Shown: positions 35,340 to 47,746, counted from the first letter of the stretch. The stretch is DNA of 62,500 bases from Anaeromyces robustus (GCA_002104895.1 MCFG01000214.1:17501-80000), one strand, 5' to 3'. A program made the numbers and translations. Notes: generated by a model from the sequence alone, not told the origin.

Positions 35340-36490
35340 TTTATTTTTATATTTATTTTTTATTTATTTATTTTTATTTAATAGTTTAATTGACAATACA
35401 AAAATAAATTGTTAACTTTTTATTTATTTATTTTTTTCATTTTTTATATTTGTTATACAATTAATAAATAAATTTTTATTATTTATATTCATTCATTTAT
35501 TTATTTATTTATTTATTTATATTTTTTATATTTATTTATATTTATTTAACAATTTTAAACAATTTATTTTTTTATTATATTTTTATATATAAGTTATAAT
35601 TATTATCAATATATCTTTTTTAAAGATATAATTAATAATAAACTAAATTATGATTTATAATTTATAAATTATAATTTATGAATTTTTGATATTATATTAT
35701 ATATATGATAACTAATAATATTTTTTAATTTGTATATATTTATATATACATATAATAATTATATATATATAATCATTATATTTAATAATATTTAATAATA
35801 TTTATAGATTTATTTATTTTTAGTTTTATTTTTTGACAATTTTTATAAATTCTATTAAAAGTTGTTATTTTTTTATATAATATTTATATTCATTATTTTT
35901 TTAATTTTAATTTTAATAATCAAGATCATTTTCACCATCTTAATCATAATTAACACTTTTATTATCGATAATAATTTCTTCACCATAATCTTTTCTAATA
36001 TTATTATCCATGAATTTATTTACGATACTATCATAAGGACTTTCTAACTTTGGTAAATTACTAATAATATATGGAATGTATATCATCATCAACAAAATAA
36101 ATAAGGTCTCTAATATTTTGATTAGATAAAATAGCATATTTAACAGCTTCTTCATCAAGTCTTTTACTTATTAAATATAATTCATCAATTTTTCCCTTTT
36201 TAGTAACACCACATTCTGAATTGGAGGGAAATCGTTAATATCTTCTCCTTCATATAAATTCTTTTTAACATTGGCAACTAATTTTTCATTTAATTCATCA
36301 CAATCTCTTGAGAAATAAGCTAAAGATGGAGCAGCTAAGAAAAGAGCACTAGCAACCTTTAAAATATTCTTGAATTGCATTTTTTATTTTACATTTTTTT
36401 TTGAAATAACTTTTTTATATTTTTATTTTATTTATTAAAATTATTTATATTTTTTAGAATATAATTTAATATTCTTTTTTATTTATTTCT
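35340..36490 (-). repeat. Right arm of LRR-locus inverted repeat
   Basis: Inverted copy of the LRR promoter-proximal region (36490-36381), a truncated coding part (36380-35940) and the 3' flank (35939-35340). Confidence 0.8.
35940..36380 (-). pseudogene. Truncated inverted copy of the LRR gene
   Basis: It begins with the same signal peptide and the first about 50 residues as the gene at 32334. Loss of one A in the codon after PPIQ shifts the frame. Further on, about 34 bp around the YYQRELAT segment are missing. A deletion of roughly 0.8 kb then fuses the first unit (..PKLES) to the end of the second (..YDSIVNKFMDNNIRKDYG), probably through a short GAAAGT-like match. The original stop region is preserved. 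High similarity in the retained parts points to a recent duplication. Confidence 0.88.
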
Positions 36491-36594
36491 TTTTAATAAG
36501 TATAAAATACAAAGGTTAAATTTAAATTCTATATTTATTTATTTTTTTTAATATTTATTCATTCATTTATATATTAACCTTATTTATTTAATTT

Positions 36595-36660
36595 TATAAG
36601 CCACATTGTAATACATTAAAAAACCATCAAACATAAATTATGTCGAAATGCAATACTCCC
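36595..36660 (-). mobile_element. Solo end of a MULE-type element
   Basis: On the minus strand this ends GGGAGTATTGCATTTCG... with AAGCCACAT about 50 bp inside, as at the left end of the MULE (GGGAGAAGTGCATTTCGG ... ATGTGGCTT). Confidence 0.5.
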
Positions 36661-36904
36661 AAATAAATTATTTACATGTGATTATATAAAAAATTTATAA
36701 ATTTTAATATATAATAATTAGATATTGCAAATTAATTTTTTTATAGATTTATCGTCATGAATGTATCAGAATTAAAAATAAATTCCATGCTTTACCATTT
36801 CGGTGTCATTTCTCTTAGTATATTCATATATTTTATATTTCTACTTAAAACCTATAACGCTAACTTAATAATGAGTCCATTTTACAAGCCCCACATACGA
36901 ACAG

Positions 36905-36952
36905 TAATTACCATGGAAATCTCTCCATTATGGGAGATTTCCATGGTAATTA
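36905..36952. repeat. Perfect 19-bp inverted repeat (hairpin)
   Basis: TAATTACCATGGAAATCTC (36905-36923) is exactly mirrored by GAGATTTCCATGGTAATTA (36934-36952), with a 10-nt spacer TCCATTATGG. The inner two pairs can extend the stem with a wobble. Confidence 0.9.
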
Positions 36953-37046
36953 TTATTAGAATTTAGTTCTACTCAATATATTAATAATATTTTATAAGGC
37001 TTGAGTAACTACGCCTCAAATACTTAACCTGAAGTAACTACCTTGC

Positions 37047-37087
37047 CACAGTGTAAAAACCTATTACTGTGAAAACCACAGGTTTTT
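37047..37087 (+). repeat. Overlapping alternative hairpins before a T-run
   Basis: CACAGT/ACTGTG (37047-37052 with 37066-37071), AAAAACCT/AGGTTTTT (37055-37062 with 37080-37087) and AAAACC/GGTTTT (37072-37077 with 37081-37086) cannot all form at once. A run of T follows. Confidence 0.6.
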
Positions 37088-37600
37088 TTTATGAAAATAT
37101 GGTACATTTTCTATCTTGACCATTTATTTATATTTATTAATACTACCGTCTGAGAAATGTATATAATATTATAATAAAATCGATAATATCTATTGATTTA
37201 TAAAAATTGTTCGTGTTTGAGGTAGATGCAGTGTCGAACCAGAAAGTTTTATATATGCTAAGGATATGCTTGAACAATCAAGATAAAAATTGGTCGACAT
37301 AAATAAAATATAAATATTTTGATCTTTTAATATATAGAGTAAAATTAAATATTTTTCAATTATATGATATATTAGATAAGTATTACGAAATAGTAAATAT
37401 TTCAAATATTATCATATTAGATAAGGATAAACCTGTTTTACATGATATACCACAAGTTTATATTCCCAGTTCCTATATGATATTATCAGGGTTTCCGACT
37501 TTGAATTATTAGATTTCTTTATGAAGAATTATGAAGAATTCTTTAATTCTTATTTATATTATAGTGATTATTTTTAATGCAAATGAATAATATTACCTAT

Positions 37601-38510
37601 TTAACTTAGTTATATAATTATCATCTTTAACTTTAACTTGAGAGTATACCTATAAAGTATATATAAATAAATAATTAAAATAACAAAAAAAAATATTAAT
37701 AAATACAATATAATAATATTTTTATTGTTATAAATTAAATTTATTATATAATTTAATACTAGCCTATAATAATACAAATAAATATTTTTAAAATTTTAAA
37801 TTATAATAATAAAAAAAAAATAATAATAATAAAATTTTATAAAAACGGAAAAAAAAAATTTTTTTTTTTTGAACATTTAAAAAACTAACTATTATTTTTT
37901 CTATAAAAAAACTTTTTATTTATTTATTTATTTATAAAAAGAATTTTTTATTTATTTATAAAAGAACTTTTTATTTATTTATTTATAAAAGAACTTTTTA
38001 TTTATTTATTTATTTTATAAAAGAACTTTTTATTTATTTATTTATTTATAAATGAACTTTTTATTTATTTATTTATTTATAAAAGAACTTTTTATTTATT
38101 TATAAAAGAACTTTTTATTTATTTATAAAAGAACTTTTTATTTCTTTATAAAAGAACTTTTTATTTATTTATTTATTTATATATTAATAACTAGATAATA
38201 ATAATGTCAAATTAAAAATGTATAAATGTTTTAAGTTTAACACATACTTTTTTAATATTTGCACAAAATTCTTATCAATATATTTTAAAAATAAAAAGTA
38301 AAATATAATAATAATATTTAATTTCTAAAGTTTAATAATATATATATATTATTATTAATGTATATATTATTAATATTAATTATATTATTATTATTTTTAT
38401 TAATCTGTTATTATTATAAATAAATTTATGATTTAAAAAAAAAAAAAAAATTTAAATAGATTTTAAAAAAAATTTTTTTTTTCTTTTTCTTCTTCTAATT
38501 TCTATATACT

Positions 38511-38549
<39 letters not shown>

Positions 38550-38594
38550 TAGTAATAAATTATTTAATTATTACTATTAATTTTTTTTTTAGAA
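37601..38594. other. Intergenic AT-rich stretch downstream of the protease
   Basis: No gene. Contains the AAAGAACTTTTTATTTATTT minisatellite (listed separately) and a T37 run at 38511-38546. Confidence 0.75.
37910..38180. repeat. Minisatellite, unit about 24-36 bp x 9
   Basis: Each unit is AAAAGAACTTTTT followed by a variable (ATTT)n stretch; the (ATTT) number changes from copy to copy. Confidence 0.85.
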
Positions 38595-41390
38595 TTAATT
38601 ACTTTTTTTCTTATTATGAATAACTTTCTTAATACTTTTTTTACTAACTTTACATTTAGAATTATTTTTTATAGGTGTAGGTGTAGTAGTAGGATTAACA
38701 CTTATTGGATTTGTATTATTATCTGTATTTGGGAGACATTTTTCTTCATAATATTTATAATTTTCACTGGATAAACCAAACATTTCAATGTCCTTAAATA
38801 AAGTAGCAATTTCACAATCTGGTATAATACCAAATGGATCATCATAAATGACTTTACATTCTAAAAAGTTGATACATTTATATTCTAAATCTTTTTCGTC
38901 CGTAGGTTTTTCAGTTAAATTACAAAATTCTATATTAGTTAAAATATTTTCACACCTATCAATATATTCTTGTTTAATAGAATCATCAGCATCCATGACA
39001 TAACAAACATTATGATTTCTTTCAATTTTTGTTACAAATTTTGAAATAAAACTATTATCATCATCATAACTATATTTATTTGCTAAATAACAAGATTTAC
39101 TGCTAATGACTTCTCTACATTTTTCCGATTCAAACATTCCACATTTTTGTGATAATTCTTCAATTTCCATTCCAGAATAATATTCAAATAAACATTGATT
39201 TTGTAATGGTGATAAAATTTCTTCACAATCAGAAATAATTTTTTCTTTTAATTCATTACTAGGATTATCAATACACAAATCATTATAAATTTCGTCCATT
39301 TCTTGAAGCTTATCTAATTCATCAATTTTCTTAAATTGTTGGGCATATATACAATATGGGAAATAATACCCAGAATCCCGATATACAAAAATACATTTTT
39401 CACCATAATAGGAACTACAATTTTCAGCAATTTTATCAATGGAAGAATTTTTAGTAATATTGATATCAAGGAAACATTCTTTATACTCTTCTAATTCTCT
39501 ATTACAATTCTCCAATACTAAATTTTTATCAAGTACAGATTCACATTTTTCACTAAATTTTTCATAATTATTAAAAGTTAAATCAATCCTATCTTCATCA
39601 TATACCGTTGTAAGATCTATAATACTTGGATCGTTATTTTCATATAAATAGGAACAAGAAGGATTTTTAAGAATTTCTTCTTTTGGATTTTTATAAAAGT
39701 TTTGACATCTTTCTAATTTGACATTATTACATTTTTGAACAAATTCACTATTTTGCTTTAATTCATCATCATTGTTGCTGTTATTATTATCTATGTCGAA
39801 TAAATCTGAAATAATACAATTGTTAAAGTTTTTATTGATATAATTTCCACATTCATACTCATAAGATCCATCTCCTTCACCATTAAAACTATAATCACAT
39901 AATGTTTTATAAATATCAATCATTTCCATTCTGAAATTATCAATAAATTCAAACTTTTTATATTTTTTAGCAATGGAACAAATAGATTGATTTTCAAATT
40001 GATTATTATAAAACATTTGACATTTTTGAGAATTTATAATTTTACAGTAGTTAGGAATATCTTCCGTTATTATATCATCTTTAAAATATAAAGCTTCTCC
40101 TATAAATTCTTTTATAAATAAAGAACTTATACATTCCTCATTATCATTTAATTCTTTTTCACAATCCTCCATAGACTTTTCCTTAGTTGTACAATATCCA
40201 AATTCACTTTGACATCCGTTTTCTATAAAGCATTGATCTCCTGGATAATCTTTAAAAGAAATACATTCACCATCTTTAGTACAACATTCGTCATCAGAAC
40301 ATGTATTTAAAGATTTTCCTCCACAATAAAGATTATTTGATTCATTTGGATAATAAATTTTTTGTTTACCATTATTAATAAATCGATTTGGGGTATCAAA
40401 TCCATTAATTCTATAGTTAACAAGAGCATCCTTAATAGACATTTCAATTAATGTTTTTCTCATTAATTCATTATTAAATTCAATTTCAGAATGTTCTGCC
40501 ATAATTAAAGCAGCAACACCTGCAGTAATTGGTGTAGCAGCAGATGTTCCTTCTGCTCTTCTTACATCTGTAGTAGATCCATCTTCTATATTAGGACAGA
40601 CACCATCACCTGGAGCAAAAAGATCAACACAATTACCATAATTTGAATAATCAATTATCATATATCCATTACCATTAGTATTTTGAGTAGCAGCTCCTAT
40701 AACTATAGTTTTACCATAGCCTTGAAAAAGTCTAAAATTTTTATCGGATTTACTTCCACAACTATATGTACTATCATTACCAGCTGAAGTAAAAATAATA
40801 TAACCTTTATTGATTAATTCTTCAAGTTTATTATCAACTTCTTTATTATATTCTCCATAATCACCAAAAGATATACTAATAACAGTTTTATGTGGTTTTC
40901 CATGTTGTAAAATGTAATCAAAACTTCTTAATATATTTCCATCACTGTAATCCATTGCAATCATATGAATATTTGCCTTTTTAGCAACACCATATAAAGT
41001 TCCTCCTGCCAAAGAAGAAGTCATTATACCATGATTTGGAAATATATTTTTATTTGCTTTACATTTATTTTTTTCTTCATCATTAGTGACGTGAGGTTTT
41101 TGTCCAGAGAAAACAGCATCACATGTTATAGTACGTTCATCTTCAGTTCCTTCATATCTATTAAAATCTTCATGATTTGTGTATAAACCTTCATCTAAAA
41201 GGTAAATATCAATACCTTTACCAGCTGTACTTGGATAATAATAATTTGTATCACGAGTTTTATTTAAATTTGGGAAAGGACCTTGAGAAATTAAAGATAA
41301 ATGGTTTGGAGTAAATGAAATAGATTGAACACTAACATCAGACCACTTAGTTTCTTTTTTAATAGCATTAATATCATAATAAGTATTTGA

Positions 41391-41422
<32 letters not shown>

Positions 41423-41999
41423 CATTAGTAGTAATGTCATTTTTATTTTGTATTTCAGGTTTTGGAATATCTAAATTTTTATATATTTTAGATTCTCGAC
41501 AAAATAAAATATTTTCCATTCCTTCACATACTTCTCTTTTTGTTTTAGTCGAAAGATAGGCATTGATAACATAATAATTTTTTATTGGACAAATATGACT
41601 AACTAATTCAGATTTAGTAGGAATATAATCTATTTTAAAATTATCTGAACGTTTAGAAAATTTTGAAGGAATTGTAGTAGAATTTCTTATTTCATTAATA
41701 AATAAAAGTTTTTTAGTTTTATCAAAACGCTTTTCTAAAGGAAATGAATTTAATTCTTTTAATTTTTCATCTTGTTCTCCATAAGAATCTTTATATCTTT
41801 TAATGATAGAATAAATTTCATTCATTTTGTCATTAACAAATTCATCAATTTGGCTTCGATTAATTAAACTTTCATCATCATAATTTTTATCTGTTTCTTT
41901 TCTAATTATACCTACGAGGTAATTTGCATTTTTTGCATAAATGCCAATAATACAATTCAGTAATAGAATTGCATTAAATAGTAAGAAGTAATTATTCAT
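38595..41999 (-). CDS. Secreted subtilisin-like (S8) protease with hevein-type chitin-binding domain and Cys-rich repeats
   Basis: Single exon, 1,134 aa. Residues 1-22 are a signal peptide. A pro-region follows (about 25-190, starting NYLVGIIRKE) and then an Asn run (about 194-203). The S8 domain spans about 205-530. Asp is in YLLDEGLYTNHEDF (about 269), His in NHGIMTSSLAGG (about 323), oxyanion Asn in TSAGND (about 408) and Ser in EGTSAATPITAGVAAL (about 486). All catalytic residues are present, although the usual HGTH is HGIM. Next comes a hevein/CBM18-like Cys knot (about 558-603: YCGG...CSDDECCTKDGECI...GCQSEFGYC). About 470 residues of repeated Cys-rich modules follow, each with patterns such as C...L..EC, KC..FY and C..Y. 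A Thr/Pro linker and Lys-rich end close it (STTPTP-type, KKSIKK). It is probably an extracellular chitin- or wall-anchored protease. The fusion order is the point of interest. A TATA-like box lies at 42285-42293. Confidence 0.94.
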
Positions 42000-42177
42000 T
42001 ATCTTTTATTAAATTTGATGTTCTTTTTTTTTTGATATTTAAATGATTTAATTTATTTTTTATAAAGCAAATTCAATATTTTTATTTTTATAATTATTAT
42101 TTTTAATGTTAGTTTTATTATTATTTATCAATTTTATACATATATTTCTTTTATATTTTTTTTTTTTTATATTTTTA

Positions 42178-42210
<33 letters not shown>

Positions 42211-42284
42211 GAATTTTTTTTTTAATTTTTTTTTTTTTTTTTTAATTTTTTTTTCAAAGAATCAAAAATTGTTGGAAATTTTTT

Positions 42285-42293
42285 CTTTATATA
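42285..42293 (-). promoter_or_regulatory. Possible TATA box of the protease gene
   Basis: TATATAAAG on the minus strand, about 290 bp before the ATG, upstream of long A/T-runs that fill the leader. Confidence 0.35.
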
Positions 42294-42407
42294 TAATATC
42301 TTGAATTTTTTAATTAATTTCCTTAAAATAATTAATAAAAGAAAAATAATATAATAATAAATTAAAACAGTGTAGTATAACCTTATTTAATTTGTAATTA
42401 AAATCTA

Positions 42408-42454
42408 AATTATAAATTAATATGACTATTAAATTAAATATAAATTAACAATAT

Positions 42455-42514
<60 letters not shown>

Positions 42515-42566
42515 TTTTATATTATAAATTAATATGACTATTAAATTAAATATAAATTAACAATAT

Positions 42567-42630
<64 letters not shown>

Positions 42631-42682
42631 TTTTATATTATAAATTAATATGACTATTAAATTAAATATAAATTAACAATAT

Positions 42683-42726
<44 letters not shown>

Positions 42727-42778
42727 TTTTATATTATAAATTAATATGACTATTAAATTAAATATAAATTAACAATAT

Positions 42779-42818
<40 letters not shown>

Positions 42819-42828
42819 TTTTATATTA
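42408..42828. repeat. Tandem repeat, four copies of about 90-120 bp
   Basis: A constant core (ATTATAAATTAATATGACTA then TTAAATTAAATATAAATTAACA) alternates with (ATTT)n arrays that shrink from copy to copy and end TTAATTTTATATT. The cores start near 42409, 42529, 42646 and 42738. Confidence 0.9.
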
Positions 42829-42864
42829 TAGAATATTCCATTATTTTATAAAAATATTAAATTT

Positions 42865-42883
42865 TGGGCATTGTGCATTTCGG
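42865..42883 (+). mobile_element. Solo end of a MULE-type element
   Basis: GGGCATTGTGCATTTCGG resembles the MULE left end GGGAGAAGTGCATTTCGG, followed by AAT-rich DNA with no partner end seen. It lies about 90 bp from the truncated end of the CotH stump. Confidence 0.5.
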
Positions 42884-42969
42884 CAATGTATATCGTAAAT
42901 GTATATATTTTAAACTAAATAATTATTATAACTTTATATTATATATAATATAATACAATAATATGTAAC

Positions 42970-43427
42970 ATTATTCATACCCATTAATTTCAAAATTCAT
43001 TGAAGCATTTTTAGTTTGAAACTTTTCTTATTCAAATGCATTATAATTTAAAGTTGCTATAATGCCCATATTATCAATAACCTTTATGTCATTTAAACTT
43101 TTCAAATTATTTAAAGAAACCACTTGATCTGGCAAATAAAGGCAATAACCTTTATTAGCTATATTTTTTAATGCTGTGAATTCTTCAGATGGTAATGTAA
43201 CTCTAATTACAGGAACTACACCATCTATTAATTCAAAAAATTCTGCACGTTTATTATTACCGATGAAAGAACTTGCAGCTAATACACTATAGGTTAATCA
43301 TATATAATATTAAATATTAATTATTTTTTTACTGATAATAATAAATATAAAAAAGACTTTTTAATTACAGAAAATATATATTTATATATTTACCAAATAG
43401 TAATATTGATATAATTTTTTTTATCAT
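42970..43427 (-). pseudogene. 5' stump of a CotH-kinase-like gene
   Basis: Exon 1 (43427-43394) encodes MIKKIISILLF. A 115-bp intron (GTAAATAT...TTAG) joins it to exon 2 at 43278, giving a clean signal peptide (MIKKIISILLF-AASSFIG). It continues FFELIDGVVPVIRVTLPSEEF and LYLPDQVVSLNNLKSLNDIK. An in-frame TAA at 43030-43028 interrupts ..NYNAFE, after which the same frame goes on as EKFQTKNASMNFEINGYE before a second stop and loss of similarity. The start of many gut-fungal CotH proteins looks like this (ELIDGxVPVIRVTLP). The kinase-like core is missing. It seems to have been cut off near 42970, close to a stray transposon end. Confidence 0.7.
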
Positions 43428-46360
43428 TTTTATTAATAATGTAACTTTCTTTTTTATAAAAGTTTTGGTAATTAGAAAAAAAAGTAAAAATGCTATCTAT
43501 ATATACTTTTGATAATTTTTTTTTTGCTTTTTAAACTTTTAAATTTTAGATATAGTTAAAAAGAAATTTTTTATAATTTGTAAAAATTTTATAAAATTAA
43601 ATTTTATAATGATATATTATTTAATAAAAAATCATGAAAAACTTAACAAATATTCAATTTCTTTGTTTAATTATTAACTAATTCATTAAATTCTAACAAA
43701 TTTTAATCTTATTAAAAAGAAATATATTTTTATTATTATTTTATATTATATTATATTATCACTATAATTATCATTATCATTATTATTAATTTATATATAA
43801 TACTAGATAAAATATTCAAAAAGGATAAGGAAAATAATTAATTAAAACAATTTAATTGATTAAATTACTCATAATCAAAAAAGTAGAGAATATAATTTAA
43901 AAATTTAGTACAGGGATGTAGGTAACAATAGTATTAATTATTCTATGTATGAAATTCAAAAGTAGTAAAAAAATTTTCAAAAATCAATAAAAATTTTCAA
44001 ATGTTATAAAATGATAGATAATCAAAATATTAAAAAGGTTTTATTTGTATTAAATTCATTATCATAATCCAAAATATGGAAAATATGGAAAATATGGAAA
44101 AAAAAATTTTTTAAAATATGGAACATGGTCGTACATATAAAATTAAAATTTTATTAAATTATAAATAAGTATTTATTATTACAAATAAAATTTTCAAAAT
44201 CAGAATTAGTCATTTTGATTTTTTTTTTTAAATTTTTTTTTCTTTTTACTTATTTATATTACAGTTGTTATATAATTATTATAATTGTTTAATATATATA
44301 TATATATGTTATTTATATTATTTATTGTTTACTAATATTTTTTTTATTTAAAAAAAAAAACAAAGTTTTTTTGAAGAAAATAAAAATTGGTTTTTTTTTT
44401 TCTTATTTATAATTTTTTTAAATTATCTTTTTTTTTTTTTTTTTTTAATTAATTATTAATAATTTTAATCACAAAATTATAAATTAGAATGCATATTTAT
44501 ATATTAAATAGAAATTAATATTAATCTAATTCAAATTAATATTAAATTAATAATATTATTTATAATTAAAAATAAAAATAAAAATAAAAATAAAAATAAA
44601 AATAAAATAAAAATAAAATAAAATATTATATTTTATAATTAATTAATTAATTAATATTAAAAAAAAAAAAAAAAGGCAGTAGTAATTAAAATTTCATTAA
44701 AAAATTTCATAATAGAATTAAAAAAAAAATGGAGGTTTAAATTTCATTAAAAAAAAAAAAGATATTTTTTTGTTTTTGTTTTTGTTTTGTTTTTGATTTA
44801 TTCTCCTTAAAACATAATAATATCATAGAATATTCTAAAAAATATGTATACCTATATAAAATATATTTTTTAAAAATATTTTATTATTTTATTTATATAT
44901 CAAAAATATCATTTTTTTTTATGTATTTTTATTAATAATATAATCTTTTTAAAACTATGTAAACATATAAATAATAATAACTTTTTATAATTAATCTTTA
45001 ATAATATTAAACTTATAGTTAATAATAATCATAATAATAATAATCATAATAATTATTATTTAGATTATATTAATAAAAATACATAAAAATTTGTATTTTT
45101 GATTGTTGAAATATAAATAAAAATAATAAAAAGTTTATAGAATAATAGAATATTCTATAAATATATATAATAATATATACAAAAATATTTTAATATATTA
45201 TTATATATTATTATATATTATTATATATTGTATAATTATATTCAATTAATATATTATATATATATAATTTAATAATATGAAATGTATAAAATTTAAAATA
45301 TTAAAATATAAACTTTATTTATTAATAATAATAAATTCAATAAACACTAATTGTAAATAAAAAGTCATATTTTAATTTTACTTTCAAATTGTTTATCAAT
45401 CAATATTTAAAATTTTAGTTTTATTATTATCATATCATTATTATCTGTTATTAAAAAATAATAAATAACAAATAATGATAATTTTCTTTTTATTCAAATG
45501 TCATACCTATAGGAAGTTGACTCTTTTTGTATTCTATAAACATGGATAGTATAATATCACTGATATTAAAATATCATAAGAAATTGATACTTAAACTAAA
45601 AAATCTTTAAGATAATGAAACTAAAAGTTAATAAATAATGTTCTACAAATAGGTAACTTTATTTTATTTTATTTTTTTCTTTTTTGTTTTTTTTTTTTAT
45701 TTTTTTTTTACGCTACTTTAATTTTTTATTTTAAGTACAAAATAGCTATAATGTAAAAAGCCTAGCCCAATTAAGTGTTTAAGGCAGTAATATGATCTAA
45801 CAATAAATTTAATATAGGCAGTGATATGATAATAAAATTTTTTCTAATAAAATTATTTATTTATTTTTCTTATATAAATAATATTAAATAATTTTATAAA
45901 AAAAATATTATAAAAAAAATTAAATAATATATTAAATAAATATAATAATATTTTTTTTTATAATATAAGTATTATTTTGTTATATAGAATAATTATTTAG
46001 TATGTTGAATATTTATTAACCCTAATTTAATGACTTTCATTTATATAACAGTTCAAAAAAAAAAAATAAATAAATTAAATTAGTCCTAAAATAAATATCA
46101 TAAATAAAAAAAAAAACTGAGGAAGAGTGTTAAAATTTATACTAAAAGGTTGCTTAATTAACTATAATTTCCAAAAATTAGTGATACGATGCTATAGAAT
46201 CATCCATAAAATTCCAAAAAGATTATATATATATATATTTTAGACTAGGATTAATCACTTTTTAAAATAATTAATAATTAAATTAATAAACATACAAGTG
46301 AAATAAAAAAATTTTTTTTTAAAATTACAAAGAGCTTTTTTTTTTTTTTTTTTAAACTAA
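43428..46360. other. Intergenic AT-rich stretch
   Basis: No gene recognised. It holds (AAATA)n at 44568-44615, poly-T blocks, (ATTATAT)n at 45200-45230 and an AGGCAGT(A/G)ATATGAT motif repeated at 45783 and 45816. Confidence 0.7.
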
Positions 46361-46790
46361 AAGAAAAGAATATACTTCCATGTTTTTTATTAATTATAAA
46401 ATAATTATTAATTAATACATTTTAAATTTTAAGTATATAAAAGAAAAAAAAAATAGATTAAAAAAATTAAAAGAAAATTCTATCTATATTAAATTTTTGC
46501 ATAAATTTAATATGAAGAAAAAATATAGATATATATAGTAAAATATTATAAAATAAAGAAAAAAAAAAAACATCTGAATTAAAGATAGTATAGTGTCCAC
46601 TAAACTTCTTCCTTGGGTAATCTTCATATCATTTCTAATAATAGAATAAGACTTCAAAGGCCCTATGTGGATGAAATAATATCACGATTCGAGATATTTA
46701 TTATTATATTTTTTTATTAATTCGATTGAATGTTGATGCTCTTGGTCTTAAAGGGTATGAATTTGTACCGTTCAAATAGCAACTTCAGAG
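46361..46790. repeat. Dispersed repeat, copy 2
   Basis: Co-linear with 27541-28020 over about 430 bp, with many substitutions and indels (see copy 1 for landmarks). No open frame. Confidence 0.7.
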
Positions 46791-47400
46791 AGCTGCATAT
46801 TACTGGTATTGTTTTTATTAAAAAAAAAATCAGCCAACTCCATAAGGAATAGAACAAGAAAGTTCCTTTAATAAACTTTAGTACAAGTTGTTCAATTAAT
46901 TGCTTTTCATTCCCGTTTTATAGCAATGCAGCTCTTTCAAAGCTGAAATTCCATCAAGTAGGAATAGATATATTTTATGGTTGATATATATTTTCATACT
47001 CTAAAATAATAAAGGTATAAATATTACATTAAGGAAGTGTTTCCTTTCTTTAATATCTTTATATTCCATTAACCAATTCCTTTTTGAATCTATCAATGAA
47101 TACACTAGGTTTAATCGCCCAAGAAGAGAATCTATTAAATTTTTTTTATAGTTTGAAATAAGATTTTTAATAGATATAATGTGAAAAATTTTTTTTTGTT
47201 TTTGAAACACTTAAACTTGTGTCTAGCAGTATAAACTCCAGCAATAGAAGGTAACTGATGATCACGTGATGTATGAAATATAGAGTAAAAAAAGAAAAAA
47301 ACAAAAAAGCCAATAAAGAATTGAATTAGATACAAATAAAAATTAAAATTAAAATTAAAGACAGACAATACAATACAATACAATGCAATATAATACAATA
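46791..47400 (-). other. Decayed coding-like island
   Basis: Less AT-rich than its surroundings. On the minus strand, short pieces such as LLDGISALKELHCYKTGM (about 46955-46900) and LLLLEFILLDTSLSVSKT (about 47255-47200) have Leu spacing that would fit LRRs, in different frames. No intact gene and no certain family. Confidence 0.3.
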
Positions 47401-47531
47401 CAAATAATATAATATTGGTATATATATATAGATATATAACGTAGAACCTTCCAATAAATAAAATAATTAAAAATAAATCAATAAAAATAAATAAATAAAT
47501 AAATAAGTAAATAATAAATATAATAAATTAA

Positions 47532-47582
<51 letters not shown>

Positions 47583-47607
47583 ATAGGAAATTGAATAAAG
47601 TTAAAAA

Positions 47608-47638
<31 letters not shown>

Positions 47639-47746
47639 GAAATGAAAATGAAATTAAAAATATTATTTCAAATATATTTTAGTTTTTAAATTTTTTATAT
47701 TTTTATAATTTTATATTTTTATTTTATTTTTATTTTATTTTTATTT

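Larger units (their letters stand above)
36757..37600. other. Less AT-rich island with hairpins and coding-like remnants
   Basis: No gene can be assigned. An open frame at 36757-36966 (+) starts with a hydrophobic segment (YHFGVISLSIFIYFIFLL) and then runs through the palindrome at 36905-36952. A second open stretch without ATG (37303-37512, +) reads ...NIFQLYDILDKYYEIVNISN and DIPQVYIPSSYMILSGFPTLNY. The mixed base use and fair complexity suggest a worn element or gene, but I recognise neither. Confidence 0.4.

Noticed and set aside
32229-36490. CRISPR or phage-like origin for the repeat mosaic
   Set aside because: No regular spacer pattern; the repeats are long, gene-derived and eukaryotic in style.
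36757-36966. 69-aa open frame as a gene
   Set aside because: Its second half runs through the perfect palindrome and stops just after it; no homologous family recognised. Kept only as part of the island description.
37205-37285. GGTTCGACAC on the minus strand as a possible tRNA T-arm
   Set aside because: No acceptor or anticodon stem can be drawn around it.
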